Origin: Peptidiphaga gingivicola
GTDB lineage: Bacteria > Actinomycetota > Actinomycetes > Actinomycetales > Actinomycetaceae
Reading direction: 5' to 3'
Assembly: GCF_001652275.1 (NCBI RefSeq)
Contig: NZ_LVZK01000001.1
Span: forward strand, 1,674,001 to 1,738,000
DNA length: 64,000 bases
Shown here piece after piece: positions 27,214 through 38,910 of the stretch. The translations under genes and the position numbers were made by a program. Numbering within the stretch: position 1 is the stretch's first letter; the number at the start of each line of letters is the position of its first letter. A model generated the notes under the pieces. That model was not told the DNA's origin. It ran no database searches and worked only from the letters and a program-made list of their open reading frames with translations.

Positions 27214-27834
27214 ATGGCGGGAAACCGTTCTCGTAAACTTGTGCGTCAGTCCCGATCGTTGGGCATCGCACTGTCCCCGAAGGCCGAGCGCTACATGCAG
27301 CGTCGCCCGTACCGTCCCGGCGAGCATGGCCGAGGCCGCACCAAGGACTCCGATTACTCAGTCCGTCTGAAGGAGAAGCAGCGCCTTCGCGCCCAGTACG
27401 GAATCCGCGAGGCGCAGATGCGCCGCGTGTGGGAGGAGGCTCGCCGCGCCGAAGGCCTGTCGGGCGAAAACCTCGTCGAGCTGCTTGAGATGCGCCTCGA
27501 CGCGCTCGTTCTGCGCGCCGGATTCGCCCGCACGATCGCGCAGGCGCGCCAGGTCGTCGTCCATCGTCACCTGCTCGTCGACGGGAAGATCGTCGATCGC
27601 CCCTCCTTCCGGGTCAAGCCAGGCCAGACCGTCCAGGTCAAGCCGAGGTCGCAGACTTCGCCGCAGTTCCACGTGGCGGCCCAGGGCGCACATCGGGACG
27701 TTCTCCCGCAGGTTCCCGGATATCTCGACGTCGATCTCGAGAAGCTTCGCTTCACCCTGACCCGGCGGCCCAAGCGCGCCGAAGTTCCGGTCATTTGTGA
27801 CGTCCAGATGGTCGTTGAGCACTACTCGCGTTAA
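27214..27834 (+). CDS. rpsD: 30S ribosomal protein S4
   Basis: 206 residues, primary 16S rRNA-binding protein. N-terminal basic region, then the S4 RNA-binding domain (about 95-155: LDALVLRAGFARTIAQARQVVVHRHLLVDGK). The cysteine zinc knuckle of some S4 proteins is absent. ATG follows ACAGGAGCAATTGC. It stands alone, as usual in actinobacteria outside the alpha operon. A TACAAT box lies near 27105-27110 and a small hairpin GCAGCCG/CGGCTGC (27169-27186) is in the leader; autoregulation through that leader is possible but not shown. Confidence 0.98.
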   Translation: MAGNRSRKLVRQSRSLGIALSPKAERYMQRRPYRPGEHGRGRTKDSDYSVRLKEKQRLRAQYGIREAQMRRVWEEARRAEGLSGENLVELLEMRLDALVLRAGFARTIAQARQVVVHRHLLVDGKIVDRPSFRVKPGQTVQVKPRSQTSPQFHVAAQGAHRDVLPQVPGYLDVDLEKLRFTLTRRPKRAEVPVICDVQMVVEHYSR

Positions 27835-27840
27835 TCGAAT

Positions 27841-27872
27841 CCAAGAACGCGCCCTGCGGGGCGCGTTCTTGG
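27841..27872 (+). terminator. rpsD terminator
   Basis: CCAAGAACGCGCCC and GGGCGCGTTCTTGG form a perfect 14-bp stem with a 4-base loop, starting six bases after the rpsD stop. There is no T-tract. Confidence 0.85.
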
Positions 27873-27883
27873 CATCCTGCGGG

Positions 27884-27960
27884 CGCGGGCAGGGACTGCC
27901 CGCGCGTGTGAAAAGTACGGGCTGCGGCCCGCGTATATGAAAAGCGGGCGCCGCGCCCGC
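27884..27960 (+). promoter_or_regulatory. three consecutive hairpins in the alaS leader
   Basis: Stem A is CGCGGGCAG/CTGCCCGCG (27884-27904, 3-base loop); stem B is CGGGC/GCCCG (27918-27931); stem C is GCGGGCG/CGCCCGC (27944-27960, 3-base loop). Stems B and C are each preceded by TGAAAAG, so the array looks like a repeated unit. The last stem ends 17 bases before the alaS ATG. No T-box features are visible. Confidence 0.5.
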
Positions 27961-27977
27961 CCTAGAAAAGGTCAAAA

Positions 27978-30643
<2,666 letters not shown>

Positions 30644-30644
<1 letters not shown>

Positions 30645-31114
30645 TGCGCAGGGGCAGACGCGTGGGATTCGACGTGGGGCAGGTTCGAATCGGGGTCGCC
30701 CAGTGCGACCCCGAGGGCATCCTCGCAACCCCCGTTGAGACGCTGTGGCGCGGGGAGTCGGACATTGACGACGCCGCGCAGATCGTGCGAGATTGCGAGG
30801 CGATGGAAGTGATCGTCGGGCTCCCGCTCAACATGGACGGCACGGAGGGCGCATCGGCGCGTGACGCTCGCGCCTGGGCCGCCAAGTTGGCCGAATCCGT
30901 GGCGCCGGCGCCCGTCAGGCTCGTCGACGAGAGGCTCTCCACCGTGACCGCCCACGGGCAGCTCATAGCGGCTGGACGCAACTCACGCAAGCACCGCTCG
31001 ATTGTGGATCAGGCCGCCGCTGTGGTTATCCTCAATACAGCACTTGAGATGGAACAGCGCACAGGCAACGCACCCGGCGAGTGCGTCTCCATCGCGCAGG
31101 AGGCACAACAATGA
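30644..31114 (+). CDS. ruvX: RuvX/YqgF pre-16S rRNA nuclease (Holliday junction resolvase-like)
   Basis: 156 residues of the RNase H-like YqgF family. Visible motifs are VGFDVGQVRIGVAQ (first acidic residue), VGLPLNMDGTEG, and VDERLSTVTA with the acidic pair. Known members process the 5' end of 16S rRNA. Start and stop overlap alaS and mltG respectively (ATG inside the preceding TGATG; ATGA at the end). Confidence 0.93.
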
Positions 31115-32352
31115 CCGATTTCTTCGACCGCTCCGCGAATCAGAGACGTTCGCGAAAAGGCCCGTTTGTGGACCAGCAAACGGCGTCGCGCAAACGCCGC
31201 AGAAAGCAGCGAAGGCGGTCGTTCGTCATCTTGGTGATGGCCATAGCCTTCCTCTCTTCCGTCTCGGTGATCTTCATCCCCGAGTTTTTCAAAGAATCCA
31301 AAGTAGTCGAGGACTATCCCGGGCCGGGTTCGGGAAAGGTCTCGATCGTGATCCCGGAATCCGCGACGGGCAGAGAAATCGCCGCGATTTTAAAGGAAAA
31401 AGGCGTCATCGCCAACGCGCAGCCGTTCATCGACGCCTACAACAACGACAAGAGGGCGCAAAGCCAGATCAAGCCCGGCGTGTACGAGCTGAAGAAGCGC
31501 ATGTCGTCGGCGGGCGCTCTGGCGTCCCTGCTCGGCCGCCAGTCCACGGAGGTCAGGGTCACCATCCCTGAAGGCTGGACGAAACAGCAGATCTATGAGA
31601 GGTTGGCGGACAACCTCAACGTGCCCGTCGCCGACGTGCAGAAAGCGGCCGAGAACACGGCGGCCATCGGGCTGCCCGAAGAGGCCGACGGCAACCCGGA
31701 AGGATGGTACGCCCCGCTGACGTACTCCTTCCCCAAAGACACAAAGCCTGAAGACGCGCTCAAGAAAATGGTCGAGTCGCGGATGGCCCAGCTCAAAAAG
31801 CTCAAGGTCCCCTCCGGGCAGTGGAAGACCGTCCTCATCAAAGCGTCGATCGTGGAACGCGAGGTCAACAAAGGCGAGTACTATCCGAAGGTAGCCCGGG
31901 TGATCGAGAACAGGCTCGCCGACAAGGGCCAGGTCAACGGCCTGCTCCAGATGGATTCGACCGTTCTCTACGGCCTCGGGCATCGCGGCGGATCTCCCAC
32001 CACCGCCCAAACGCGCGACGCGAGCAACAAGTACAACACCTATCAACACCCGGGCTTGCCGCCCACGCCGATTTCCGCTGCGGGCGACGCGGCGATCGAC
32101 GGAGTGCTCCACCCCGCCGACGGAAACTGGCTTTACTTTGTGACGGTCAACTTGGAAACCGGCGAAACGAAGTTCACCGACGACTGGGAAGAGCACCTCA
32201 AGAACGTCGACGAGCTCAAGAAGTGGAACAAGGCCCATCCTCACCCGAGCGCCACGAGCGGCGACGCGGCGGGCGGACAGAAAGACACGACCGGCGGCCA
32301 GAAGTCCGACAGGGAATCTGACAAGCAAACCGGCGGCTCCACCGGCAAATGA
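31111..32352 (+). CDS. mltG: endolytic murein transglycosylase MltG
   Basis: 413 residues from the ATG at 31111, overlapping the ruvX stop (ATGA). A basic cytoplasmic N-terminus, one membrane helix (about 38-57), then a LysM-like subdomain and the YceG catalytic domain with ASIVEREV, whose glutamate is the catalytic residue of the family, and the GLLQMDSTVLYGLG segment. It cleaves nascent peptidoglycan strands at the membrane. The C-terminal 25 residues are Gly/Asp/Lys/Gln-rich. Confidence 0.95.
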   Translation: MTDFFDRSANQRRSRKGPFVDQQTASRKRRRKQRRRSFVILVMAIAFLSSVSVIFIPEFFKESKVVEDYPGPGSGKVSIVIPESATGREIAAILKEKGVIANAQPFIDAYNNDKRAQSQIKPGVYELKKRMSSAGALASLLGRQSTEVRVTIPEGWTKQQIYERLADNLNVPVADVQKAAENTAAIGLPEEADGNPEGWYAPLTYSFPKDTKPEDALKKMVESRMAQLKKLKVPSGQWKTVLIKASIVEREVNKGEYYPKVARVIENRLADKGQVNGLLQMDSTVLYGLGHRGGSPTTAQTRDASNKYNTYQHPGLPPTPISAAGDAAIDGVLHPADGNWLYFVTVNLETGETKFTDDWEEHLKNVDELKKWNKAHPHPSATSGDAAGGQKDTTGGQKSDRESDKQTGGSTGK

Positions 32353-33050
32353 CCTGCATTCTGTGGGTCGGGGAAGACTCGGTCCATCTGCGTCTTCTCG
32401 AGGCCTCCGGAGCCGTCCGGGTCGAGCGGGCCGCCAGCGTCGAAGAGGCGTGCGCCCGCCGAGCCGACGCCCTCGCTCGCGGGAAGACAGAGCCCGCGTG
32501 GGCCGGCATCGCCGTCGACGCCGCACACTACGCCGCTGCGATGCAGGCCGCCGAGCTTCGCGACGGGCTTGCCGAGGCCGTCGGATTCGCCGACACACTG
32601 GCCTTCGCCGGCCCCCTGCCCGGCGCCTACGCTTTCTGCGCGCGAGTGGGGGGAATCGTCGCGGCCTTCCGCGAGGCCACAGGCAGCCTTTGCCGTTCGG
32701 ACGACGGCGCCGTCGTCGGCTCGGGACCGGAGGCGTGGGCGGGGCTCGCCGCTTTGACGCAGCTGCGAGTCCGCCGCCTCGTCGCCCACACCGAGCCGTT
32801 CGACGCCGCCACGCCGGCCGTGGCCCACAGGCTCGGCATCGAATTGGCGACCGCCGACGCCGCAGCGTTCACGGGCGCCCCCGTGGTCTATTCGGCCCGC
32901 GAGCTCGCCGCGATTGTCAATGACGACGAAAAAGGCCTCGTCGTCAACGAAACCGTCGCCTTGCACACGGCCGCGGCCCAGGTTCGCCTCCTCGCGTCGA
33001 AGGAACCGGATCTGGAGACGATGCGAAACGTCATGCGCTCTGCGCTTTGA
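32349..33050 (+). CDS. degenerate shikimate dehydrogenase-like protein
   Basis: 233 residues, overlapping mltG (ATGA) and sitting exactly where aroE lies in related actinobacteria (mltG-aroE-peptidase-aroC). The C-terminus VALHTAAAQVRLLASKEPDLETMRNVM follows the AroE helix pattern (HQAA.QF.LWTG...M) and CRSDDGAVVGSG sits where NTD.xG is expected. The catalytic lysine in the NxTxPHK motif, the active-site aspartate and a clean Rossmann GxGxx[AG] loop are not found, and it is about 40 residues short. I see it as a diverged or non-catalytic AroE derivative; real shikimate dehydrogenase may be encoded elsewhere. Confidence 0.55.
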   Translation: MTCILWVGEDSVHLRLLEASGAVRVERAASVEEACARRADALARGKTEPAWAGIAVDAAHYAAAMQAAELRDGLAEAVGFADTLAFAGPLPGAYAFCARVGGIVAAFREATGSLCRSDDGAVVGSGPEAWAGLAALTQLRVRRLVAHTEPFDAATPAVAHRLGIELATADAAAFTGAPVVYSARELAAIVNDDEKGLVVNETVALHTAAAQVRLLASKEPDLETMRNVMRSAL

Positions 33051-33134
33051 CCCCGGCGCCGTGGCCCGGGCGCTTTGCGGCGACCCTGTGGACAACTCGG
33101 CGGGCCTACGGGCGATTCGCCCTAACGTTGCAGC

Positions 33135-33719
33135 ATGGAATTTTGGTCTCGTGAGCGCATCCTTCGCGGCGCCCTCTCGCCCCTCCGCGCTGCAGCGCTG
33201 TGGGCATGCGCGGCGATCCTCCTTGGCGCGGCTCGTTCGTTCGCGGCTTCGCCGCACGCGGACGCCTCGCTCAGCCCGGGCTTCGCAGCCGCCGAACTGA
33301 CCTGGGGAGCGGCCGCCGCGGGTTTTCTTGCGGTGGCCGCCTACGTCGACGCCGTGCTCCAGATTCTGCCTGACCCGCTCGTCGCCTCGGCCGCCGCGGC
33401 GGCGTCTCTTTCGGCGGCGTCGCGGGGAATCGACGATCTTCTTGCCGCCGCCGTCACCGGCGCCTTTTCCTTTCTCGCAGCCTTCGCCCTCGCCTCCGCG
33501 ACAAGCCTCGGCCGCGGCGACGCCAAGCTGACCGGCGCACTTGGCCTGTGGACCGGTCAGCCTCAGCCTTTGATCCTCGGCCTGACCGTCGGCGTCGCCT
33601 GCGCCGGAATCGTTGCGTGCGCACTGCTCGTCATCGGGAAAATAGACCGCCGAACTACCGTGGCCTTGGGGCCGTGGCTGGTGGCAGGCGCCTCGGTCGC
33701 GTGGGCGGGGAGCGGCTAG
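33135..33719 (+). CDS. type IV prepilin peptidase-like protein (A24 family)
   Basis: 194 residues, about six membrane helices. The two aspartates of A24 peptidases appear in [13 protein letters not shown] and in [11 protein letters not shown] (the GxGD motif). It lacks the N-terminal methylase domain, as in the short TadV/archaeal-type peptidases. The same position before aroC holds a prepilin peptidase in many actinobacteria. Its substrate pilins or pseudopilins are not in the window; it does not serve the sortase-assembled pilus. Confidence 0.8.
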   Translation: MEFWSRERILRGALSPLRAAALWACAAILLGAARSFAASPHADASLSPGFAAAELTWGAAAAGFLAVAAYVDAVLQILPDPLVASAAAAASLSAASRGIDDLLAAAVTGAFSFLAAFALASATSLGRGDAKLTGALGLWTGQPQPLILGLTVGVACAGIVACALLVIGKIDRRTTVALGPWLVAGASVAWAGSG

Positions 33720-33739
33720 CGGAGAATCAAATGAGAAGC

Positions 33740-33767
33740 TTGATTGCAATCCGAACCGTGGGACAAT
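33740..33767 (+). promoter_or_regulatory. putative leaderless promoter of aroC
   Basis: TTGATT (33740-33745), 16-base spacer, GACAAT (33762-33767), then seven bases to the ATG at 33775. Among the candidate leaderless starts in the window this has one of the better -35 boxes. Confidence 0.5.
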
Positions 33768-33774
33768 GATGGGC

Positions 33775-34980
33775 ATGTTCTCTTGGTCAACGGCGGGGGA
33801 GTCCCACGGACCGGCCCTCATCGCACTCATGGAAGGCGCTCCGGCGGGGGTGCGCATTTCCTCCGCGGACATTTCGCGCGCGCTCGCCCGGCGGCGGCAG
33901 GGGCACGGGCGCGGCGCGAGGCAGAAATTCGAGCGCGACGAACTGACCGTCCTCTCGGGGATTCGCCACGGCAAGACGATCGGCTCTCCCATAGCCCTTG
34001 AGATAGGCAACTCCGAATGGCCGAAGTGGCGCGCGGTGATGTCCGCCGACCCCGTCGACCCCTCCGAGCTGACCAGGGACGCGGGCACGGGAGACCCGCG
34101 CGAAATCGCGAGAAACAAACCCCTGACGAAGCCGAGGCCCGGGCACGCGGACCTCGTGGGAATGAACAAGTACGGCTTCGACGACGCCAGGCCCGTGCTC
34201 GAACGCGCCTCCGCCCGCGAGACGGCCGCCCGCGTCGCCCTCGGCGCGATCGCCGCGGCAGTCAACGGCCAGGTCGCGGGAGTGTCCGTCCTTTCCAGAG
34301 TCGTGAGGATCGGAAATGTCGTAGACGAGAGCGCCCCTCCGGGCCCCGACGCGGCCGAGGCGCTCGATGCGAGCCCCGTCAGATGCCTCGACCCCGCCGT
34401 GGAGGCTGCGATGGTCGCGGAGATCGACGAGGCGAAGAAGGACGGCGACACCCTCGGCGGCGTCGTCGAAGTGCTCGTCTACGGAGTTCCCCAAGGGCTC
34501 GGCACGTACGCGACGCCCATGGGCAGGCTCGACGCCAGGCTCGCCGCCGCGGCGATGTCGATCCAGTCGGTCAAAGGCGTGGAGATAGGCGACGGCTTCA
34601 CCGGCGCCGGACGCCGCGGGAGCGTCGCCCACGACGAGATCGTCCGCGAGGGCGCCCTCCGGCGGCTGACCAATCGGGCGGGAGGAATCGAGGGGGGAAT
34701 GTCCAACGGCGAGGCCATCCGCATCCGTCTGGCTTTCAAGCCCATCTCGACCGTCCCAAGGGCGCTTCGCACGATCGACACGGCCACGGGAGAGCCCGCG
34801 ACCGCGCTCCATCAGCGCTCCGACGTCACGGCGGTCGTTCCGGGAGCCGTCGTCGCCGAAGCCATGGCCTCGCTCGTCGTCGCGCAAGCCCTGATCGAGA
34901 AGACGGGAGGCGACTGCGCGGACCAGATGCGCGAGTCGCTCGCCGCCTACCTCGCCTCCATACCGGAGGCCCGCGCATGA
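33775..34980 (+). CDS. aroC: chorismate synthase
   Basis: 401 residues from the ATG at 33775 ([12 protein letters not shown]), the usual family N-terminus; ATGs at 33766 and 33769 are in frame but would sit within the probable promoter. FMN-binding and active-site segments are present: [25 protein letters not shown], and [10 protein letters not shown]. It converts EPSP to chorismate with reduced FMN. The stop overlaps aroK (ATGA). Confidence 0.95.
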   Translation: MFSWSTAGESHGPALIALMEGAPAGVRISSADISRALARRRQGHGRGARQKFERDELTVLSGIRHGKTIGSPIALEIGNSEWPKWRAVMSADPVDPSELTRDAGTGDPREIARNKPLTKPRPGHADLVGMNKYGFDDARPVLERASARETAARVALGAIAAAVNGQVAGVSVLSRVVRIGNVVDESAPPGPDAAEALDASPVRCLDPAVEAAMVAEIDEAKKDGDTLGGVVEVLVYGVPQGLGTYATPMGRLDARLAAAAMSIQSVKGVEIGDGFTGAGRRGSVAHDEIVREGALRRLTNRAGGIEGGMSNGEAIRIRLAFKPISTVPRALRTIDTATGEPATALHQRSDVTAVVPGAVVAEAMASLVVAQALIEKTGGDCADQMRESLAAYLASIPEARA

Positions 34981-35501
34981 GCGCGAAAGCGGTGTTCATC
35001 GGCATGCCCGGAGCGGGCAAATCCAAGGTCGGCAGGCTCGTCGCCGAAGCGCTCGGCTGCGACTTCCAAGACTCCGACGATCTCATCGTCCAGGCCGAGG
35101 GGCGCAGCATCGCCAGCATTTTCTCCGACGACGGCGAAACGCGGTTTCGGGAGATCGAAGCCGAGGTCGTCGCCCGCGCCCTTCTCGACTTCGACGGGGT
35201 CCTCTCCCTCGGCGGAGGTGCGATTCTCGCCGAATCGACGAGGAAGGCGCTCAGAGGCCACCCCGTCGTCCTCATCGACGTCGACGACGCAGAACTCGTC
35301 AGGCGCGCAAAGCAGTCCTCCGTGGTCCGTCCCCTGTTGGCCGGCGACCCCGCCGCAAGAATGGCGGCGCTGCGTTCTGAGCGCGACGCATGGTACAGGG
35401 AAGCCGCCCTTCACACCGTGACGTCCGACGACGGCCCCGTCCAACGGGTCGTGGCCGAGGTCCTTCGCCTTCTGGGCGCCGGCTCGGAGCCGCGTCCGTG
35501 A
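34977..35501 (+). CDS. aroK: shikimate kinase
   Basis: 174 residues, normal length. P-loop [12 protein letters not shown], shikimate-binding DSDD, TRFREIE, the GGGA loop (LGGGAIL) and the lid arginine in VVRPLLAGD are all intact. It phosphorylates shikimate with ATP. It is coupled upstream to aroC (ATGA) and downstream to a second kinase-like gene (GTGA). Confidence 0.95.
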   Translation: MSAKAVFIGMPGAGKSKVGRLVAEALGCDFQDSDDLIVQAEGRSIASIFSDDGETRFREIEAEVVARALLDFDGVLSLGGGAILAESTRKALRGHPVVLIDVDDAELVRRAKQSSVVRPLLAGDPAARMAALRSERDAWYREAALHTVTSDDGPVQRVVAEVLRLLGAGSEPRP

Positions 35502-36052
35502 GCCTCGCGATCCTCCTCGGGCCGCCGGGCGCGCTCGTGGCCGAGTGCGCGGAGCGGATCTCTGCCGCGAGCGGCCGCAGCTGCCTCCTTGTGGACGACG
35601 CCGTGGAAGCCGTCGCGGGGGAGAGCCCCGAGCGGATCGTCACGACGAAGGGCGCGCGGGCCCTGAGGGCCGTCGAGCGCGAGGTCGTGGGCGCGATCCT
35701 CGATTCGATCGACGCCGCGGACGACAGGATCCTCGCGCTGAGCTCGGGATCGCTCGGAGACGGCGAGGACGACGAGGACTTCGCCCCCGTCAGGCGGCGA
35801 ATTGCGGAGTTGGCGGGGGAGGGCGCCGTCGTCGTGCATCTGACGGGAGACCTCGCGACCCTCGTGAAGCGAACGGGCATCGGCGGGCCGCGCCTGGCCG
35901 CCGTCGAATCCCCCCGAAAAATCTTCTACCGGCACCTTTCGCGCCGGGAGCCCCTCTATGCGGCGGCCGCCGAGGCGACGGTCGACACCTCTGGAATGGA
36001 CGTTCCGGAAGCGGCCGCGCAGGTCGCCCGCCTCATCCGCTTCGCGCCGTGA
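35498..36052 (+). CDS. second shikimate kinase-like protein lacking the P-loop
   Basis: 184 residues, GTG start overlapping the aroK stop. The order of elements follows AroK: ILLGPPGALVAE at the P-loop position, LLVDDAVEA for the DTD site, ILALSSGS for the GGGA loop, and the C-terminal RREPLYAAAAEATVDTSGMDVPEAAAQV pattern. However GKS/T is replaced by ALV, the shikimate arginine in FR.xE is gone and GGGA is SSGS, so catalysis is unlikely. It occupies the place where aroB (3-dehydroquinate synthase) stands in related operons. A regulatory or scaffold role for a dead paralogue is possible. Confidence 0.6.
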   Translation: MSLAILLGPPGALVAECAERISAASGRSCLLVDDAVEAVAGESPERIVTTKGARALRAVEREVVGAILDSIDAADDRILALSSGSLGDGEDDEDFAPVRRRIAELAGEGAVVVHLTGDLATLVKRTGIGGPRLAAVESPRKIFYRHLSRREPLYAAAAEATVDTSGMDVPEAAAQVARLIRFAP

Positions 36053-36192
36053 AGGGCGCCGGCATCGTAACCCGCTTCGCGTCATGAGGGGGTGCCCGGC
36101 GTCATACGGACCGTTTGCTCGCAGACGCGAGCGAACCTGTATTCTAGGGACGGCGCGCAAAAGGCGCGAAAGACAACAGACAAGGAGCCCTT

Positions 36193-36756
36193 GTGGCAAG
36201 CACCAACGACCTGAAGAACGGAATGGTTCTGAACATCGACGGCCAACTGTGGAGCGTCGTCGAGTTCCAGCACGTCAAGCCGGGCAAAGGCCCCGCGTTC
36301 GTGCGCACCAAGATCAAGAACGTCCTGTCCGGCAAGACGGTTGACAAGACGTTCAACGCCGGAGTCAAGGTCGAGACGGCCACCGTCGACCGCAGGGACA
36401 TGCAGTACCTGTACAACGACGGCACGGATTTTGTATTCATGGACCTAGAAACCTACGAGCAGATTCCGGTCTCGCCGGAGATCGTGGGCGACGCCGCCAA
36501 TTTCCTCCTCGAGGAGCAGCAGGCCATCGTCGCCTCGCACGAGGGGCAGGTCCTCTTCGTTGAGCTTCCGGCGTCGGTGGTCCTCGAAGTGACCTACACC
36601 GAGCCCGGCCTTCAAGGCGACCGGTCCAACGCCGGCACCAAGCCGGCCAAGGTTCAAACCGGCTACGAAGTCCAAGTGCCCCTTTTCCTCAACCAGGGCG
36701 ACAAAGTCAAGATCGACACTCGCACGGGCGAATACCTCGGCCGAGTGACGGACTGA
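36193..36756 (+). CDS. efp: elongation factor P
   Basis: 187 residues, three beta-barrel domains. The tip loop reads KPGKGPAF, the proline-flanked PGKGP type known from actinobacteria in which the lysine works without modification. GTG start at 36193 behind AAGGAGCCCTT. A TATTCT box at 36140-36145 is a likely -10. It relieves ribosome stalling at polyproline stretches. The stop overlaps the nusB start. Confidence 0.97.
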   Translation: MASTNDLKNGMVLNIDGQLWSVVEFQHVKPGKGPAFVRTKIKNVLSGKTVDKTFNAGVKVETATVDRRDMQYLYNDGTDFVFMDLETYEQIPVSPEIVGDAANFLLEEQQAIVASHEGQVLFVELPASVVLEVTYTEPGLQGDRSNAGTKPAKVQTGYEVQVPLFLNQGDKVKIDTRTGEYLGRVTD

Positions 36757-37271
36757 TGGACGAACAATCCAAGCGCCGGCGGCGCAAAGACGGCTTCACC
36801 GCCAGGACCAAGCAACGCAACCGCGCTCTCGACGTCGTCTTCGAGGCCGACGAGCGCGGTCTGCTCGGCCAGGGCGACCTCCTCGCCCTGCTCGGCGAAC
36901 GAAGGGTTGTGTCCACCTCGCAGTCGCCGATCCGGGACTTCGGAGCGAGCATCGTCGAAGCGTACGCCGAAAACGCCGACGACATCGACACGATCGTCGA
37001 AGCGGCGAGCGAGGACTGGGCGATGAGCCGCATGAACGCCGTCGACCGCTCCATTCTTCGCGCGGCAGCGGCGGAGCTCGTGTACGTGGGCACCGATCGC
37101 TTCCACGTCATCCCCGAATGGGCGAGCCTGGCCCGCGAGTATTCGACGGAGCGCTCGGTGGGCTTCGTCATGGGAGTCCTCAACCGAGTTGCGGACATTC
37201 GCGCGCGCGAACTTGCCGGCGGACGCGAGCTTTCCGAAAGCGAGGAGGCGGGCGGCCAAGAGGCGAACTGA
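36756..37271 (+). CDS. nusB: transcription antitermination protein NusB
   Basis: 171 residues, all-helical NusB fold with a basic N-terminal extension (SKRRRRKDGF). ATG overlaps the efp stop (TGATG). With NusE it binds boxA of rRNA transcripts. Conserved segments include AMSRMNAVDRSILRAAAAEL and VGFVMGVLNRVADIR. The efp-nusB order, then pyr genes, is standard in actinobacteria. The C-terminus is Glu/Gly-rich. Confidence 0.95.
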   Translation: MDEQSKRRRRKDGFTARTKQRNRALDVVFEADERGLLGQGDLLALLGERRVVSTSQSPIRDFGASIVEAYAENADDIDTIVEAASEDWAMSRMNAVDRSILRAAAAELVYVGTDRFHVIPEWASLAREYSTERSVGFVMGVLNRVADIRARELAGGRELSESEEAGGQEAN

Positions 37272-37328
37272 CCCGTAGACGCGCGAGCCTTGTTGCGCCT
37301 CGGGCCGCCGAGGGCTACCGTAATCGAT

Positions 37329-37346
37329 GGAACCCGCCTTGGTTCC
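37329..37346 (+). promoter_or_regulatory. hairpin in the pyr leader
   Basis: GGAACC (37329-37334) pairs with GGTTCC (37341-37346), followed by GATTCTTT. A second hairpin CCTCGG/CCGAGG lies just upstream near 37298-37313. Either could terminate the efp-nusB message or take part in pyr attenuation. Confidence 0.4.
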
Positions 37347-37357
37347 GATTCTTTAAG

Positions 37358-37375
37358 CCCGTCCTGCGAGGCGGG
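37358..37375 (+). promoter_or_regulatory. PyrR-binding hairpin next to the pyrR Shine-Dalgarno
   Basis: CCCGTC (37358-37363) pairs with GGCGGG (37370-37375); the loop and its flanks read TCCTGCGAGGC (37362-37372), matching the known PyrR-binding consensus UCCNGNGAGGY. The Shine-Dalgarno AAGGAGG (37377-37383) begins two bases after the stem. Protein bound here would cover the ribosome site, so control is probably translational, as reported for mycobacterial PyrR. Confidence 0.75.
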
Positions 37376-37388
37376 GAAGGAGGCCTTT

Positions 37389-37934
37389 ATGGCAGACAAG
37401 GCGCGCGCCCGCGTGGTGCTTGACGCCGATGACATCGAGCGGTCGCTCAAGCGCATCGCTCACGAAATTCTAGAGCGCAACAAAGGAGCCGAGAACCTCA
37501 TCCTTCTCGGAATTCCGACTCGCGGGGCGCCGCTGGCGCGGCGGCTTCGCGACGCTCTTCGCGAAGCGGGAGGCGTGGAGGTCCCCGCAGGCTCGCTCGA
37601 CATCACGATGTACCGCGACGACCTTCGAAGCAATCCCATTCGCGTTCCCCATCCGACCAGCATTCCCGACGGCGGTATCGACGCCGCAACGGTTGTGCTG
37701 GTCGATGACGTTTTCTACTCAGGCCGGACGATTCGCTCCGCTTTGGAGGCCATCGCCGACATCGGGCGGCCCGCCGCGGTTCAGCTGGCGGTCCTGGTGG
37801 ACCGCGGGCATCGCGAGCTGCCGATTCGCGCGGACTACGTCGGAAAGAACCTGCCGACGTCGCGCACCGAAAAGGTGCGGGTGAACCTCGCCCCCATCGA
37901 CGAAGCCGATTTCGTAGCGATCGAGGAGGCCTGA
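37389..37934 (+). CDS. pyrR: pyrimidine operon regulator PyrR / uracil phosphoribosyltransferase
   Basis: 181 residues from the ATG at 37389 behind AAGGAGGCCTTT. The PRPP-binding loop is [18 protein letters not shown] (about 102-119) and the N-terminal [13 protein letters not shown] is typical. Loaded with UMP/UTP it binds the pyr leader; a matching RNA hairpin lies immediately upstream. It heads pyrR-pyrB-pyrC-pyrF; the next gene starts one base after its stop. Confidence 0.96.
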   Translation: MADKARARVVLDADDIERSLKRIAHEILERNKGAENLILLGIPTRGAPLARRLRDALREAGGVEVPAGSLDITMYRDDLRSNPIRVPHPTSIPDGGIDAATVVLVDDVFYSGRTIRSALEAIADIGRPAAVQLAVLVDRGHRELPIRADYVGKNLPTSRTEKVRVNLAPIDEADFVAIEEA

Positions 37935-37935
37935 C

Positions 37936-38910
37936 ATGCGCCATCTTTTGGGAACAGACGACATGACACACGCCGAGGCCATCCAGATTCTGGACACGGC
38001 TGAGACGATGGCCGCGACCCAGTCGCGCACGATCAAAAAGCTCCCGGTTCTGCGCGGGCGCACCGTCGCGACGACGTTCTTCGAGGACTCGACCCGCACC
38101 CGGCTGTCCTTCGAGGCCGCCGCCAAGCGGCTCTCGGCAGACGTCATCTCCTTCTCAGCGAAGGGGTCCTCGCTGTCGAAGGGCGAGTCGCTCAAGGACA
38201 CGGCGCAGACGATCGTCGCGATGGGGGCCGAAGCCCTCATCGTGCGACACAGCGCCTCGGGCGCCCCGCACAGGCTGGCCCACTGCGGTTGGATCGACGT
38301 TCCGATCCTCAACGGCGGCGACGGCACCCATCAGCATCCGACCCAGGCCCTGCTCGATTCCTTCACGCTGCGCCGCCACCTGCACACCGGGCAGGACAAG
38401 GCCGCCCCGGAAGGCTCCGACCTGGCCGGCGCGCACGTCGTGGTCGTCGGAGACATCCTCCACTCGCGCGTCGCCCGCTCGAACGTCGATCTCCTTTCGC
38501 TCCTCGGGGCGAAGGTGACTCTGGTGGCCCCGCCCACCCTGCTGCCCGTCGGCATGGAGGATTGGCCGTGCGAGGTGTCCTACACGCTCGACGACGTCCT
38601 CGCCTCCAAGCCCGAGGCCGTCATGATGCTGCGGGTCCAGCGCGAGCGCATGAGCGGCGCCGGCGGCGGCTTCTTTCCCTCGCCTGAGGAATACTCGCGC
38701 CAGTACGGCCTGAACGCGGAGCGCCTCTCGGTGCTCGGCGACGACGCCGTGCTCATGCATCCGGGCCCGATGAACCGCGGCCTGGAGATTTCGGCCGACG
38801 CGGCCGACTCCGCCCACTCGGTGGTTCTCGAACAGGTGGCCAACGGAGTGTCCGTGCGCATGGCCGCCCTCTACCTTCTTCTGGCGCACGGCGAGGAGAT
38901 TTCGGCATGA
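37936..38910 (+). CDS. pyrB: aspartate carbamoyltransferase catalytic subunit
   Basis: 324 residues. STRTR (52-56) and HPTQ (134-137) bind carbamoyl phosphate, and HPGPMNRG near the C-terminus is the aspartate-transcarbamoylase signature. It makes N-carbamoyl-aspartate. No regulatory PyrI is present, as usual in actinobacteria. The stop overlaps pyrC (ATGA). Confidence 0.96.
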   Translation: MRHLLGTDDMTHAEAIQILDTAETMAATQSRTIKKLPVLRGRTVATTFFEDSTRTRLSFEAAAKRLSADVISFSAKGSSLSKGESLKDTAQTIVAMGAEALIVRHSASGAPHRLAHCGWIDVPILNGGDGTHQHPTQALLDSFTLRRHLHTGQDKAAPEGSDLAGAHVVVVGDILHSRVARSNVDLLSLLGAKVTLVAPPTLLPVGMEDWPCEVSYTLDDVLASKPEAVMMLRVQRERMSGAGGGFFPSPEEYSRQYGLNAERLSVLGDDAVLMHPGPMNRGLEISADAADSAHSVVLEQVANGVSVRMAALYLLLAHGEEISA

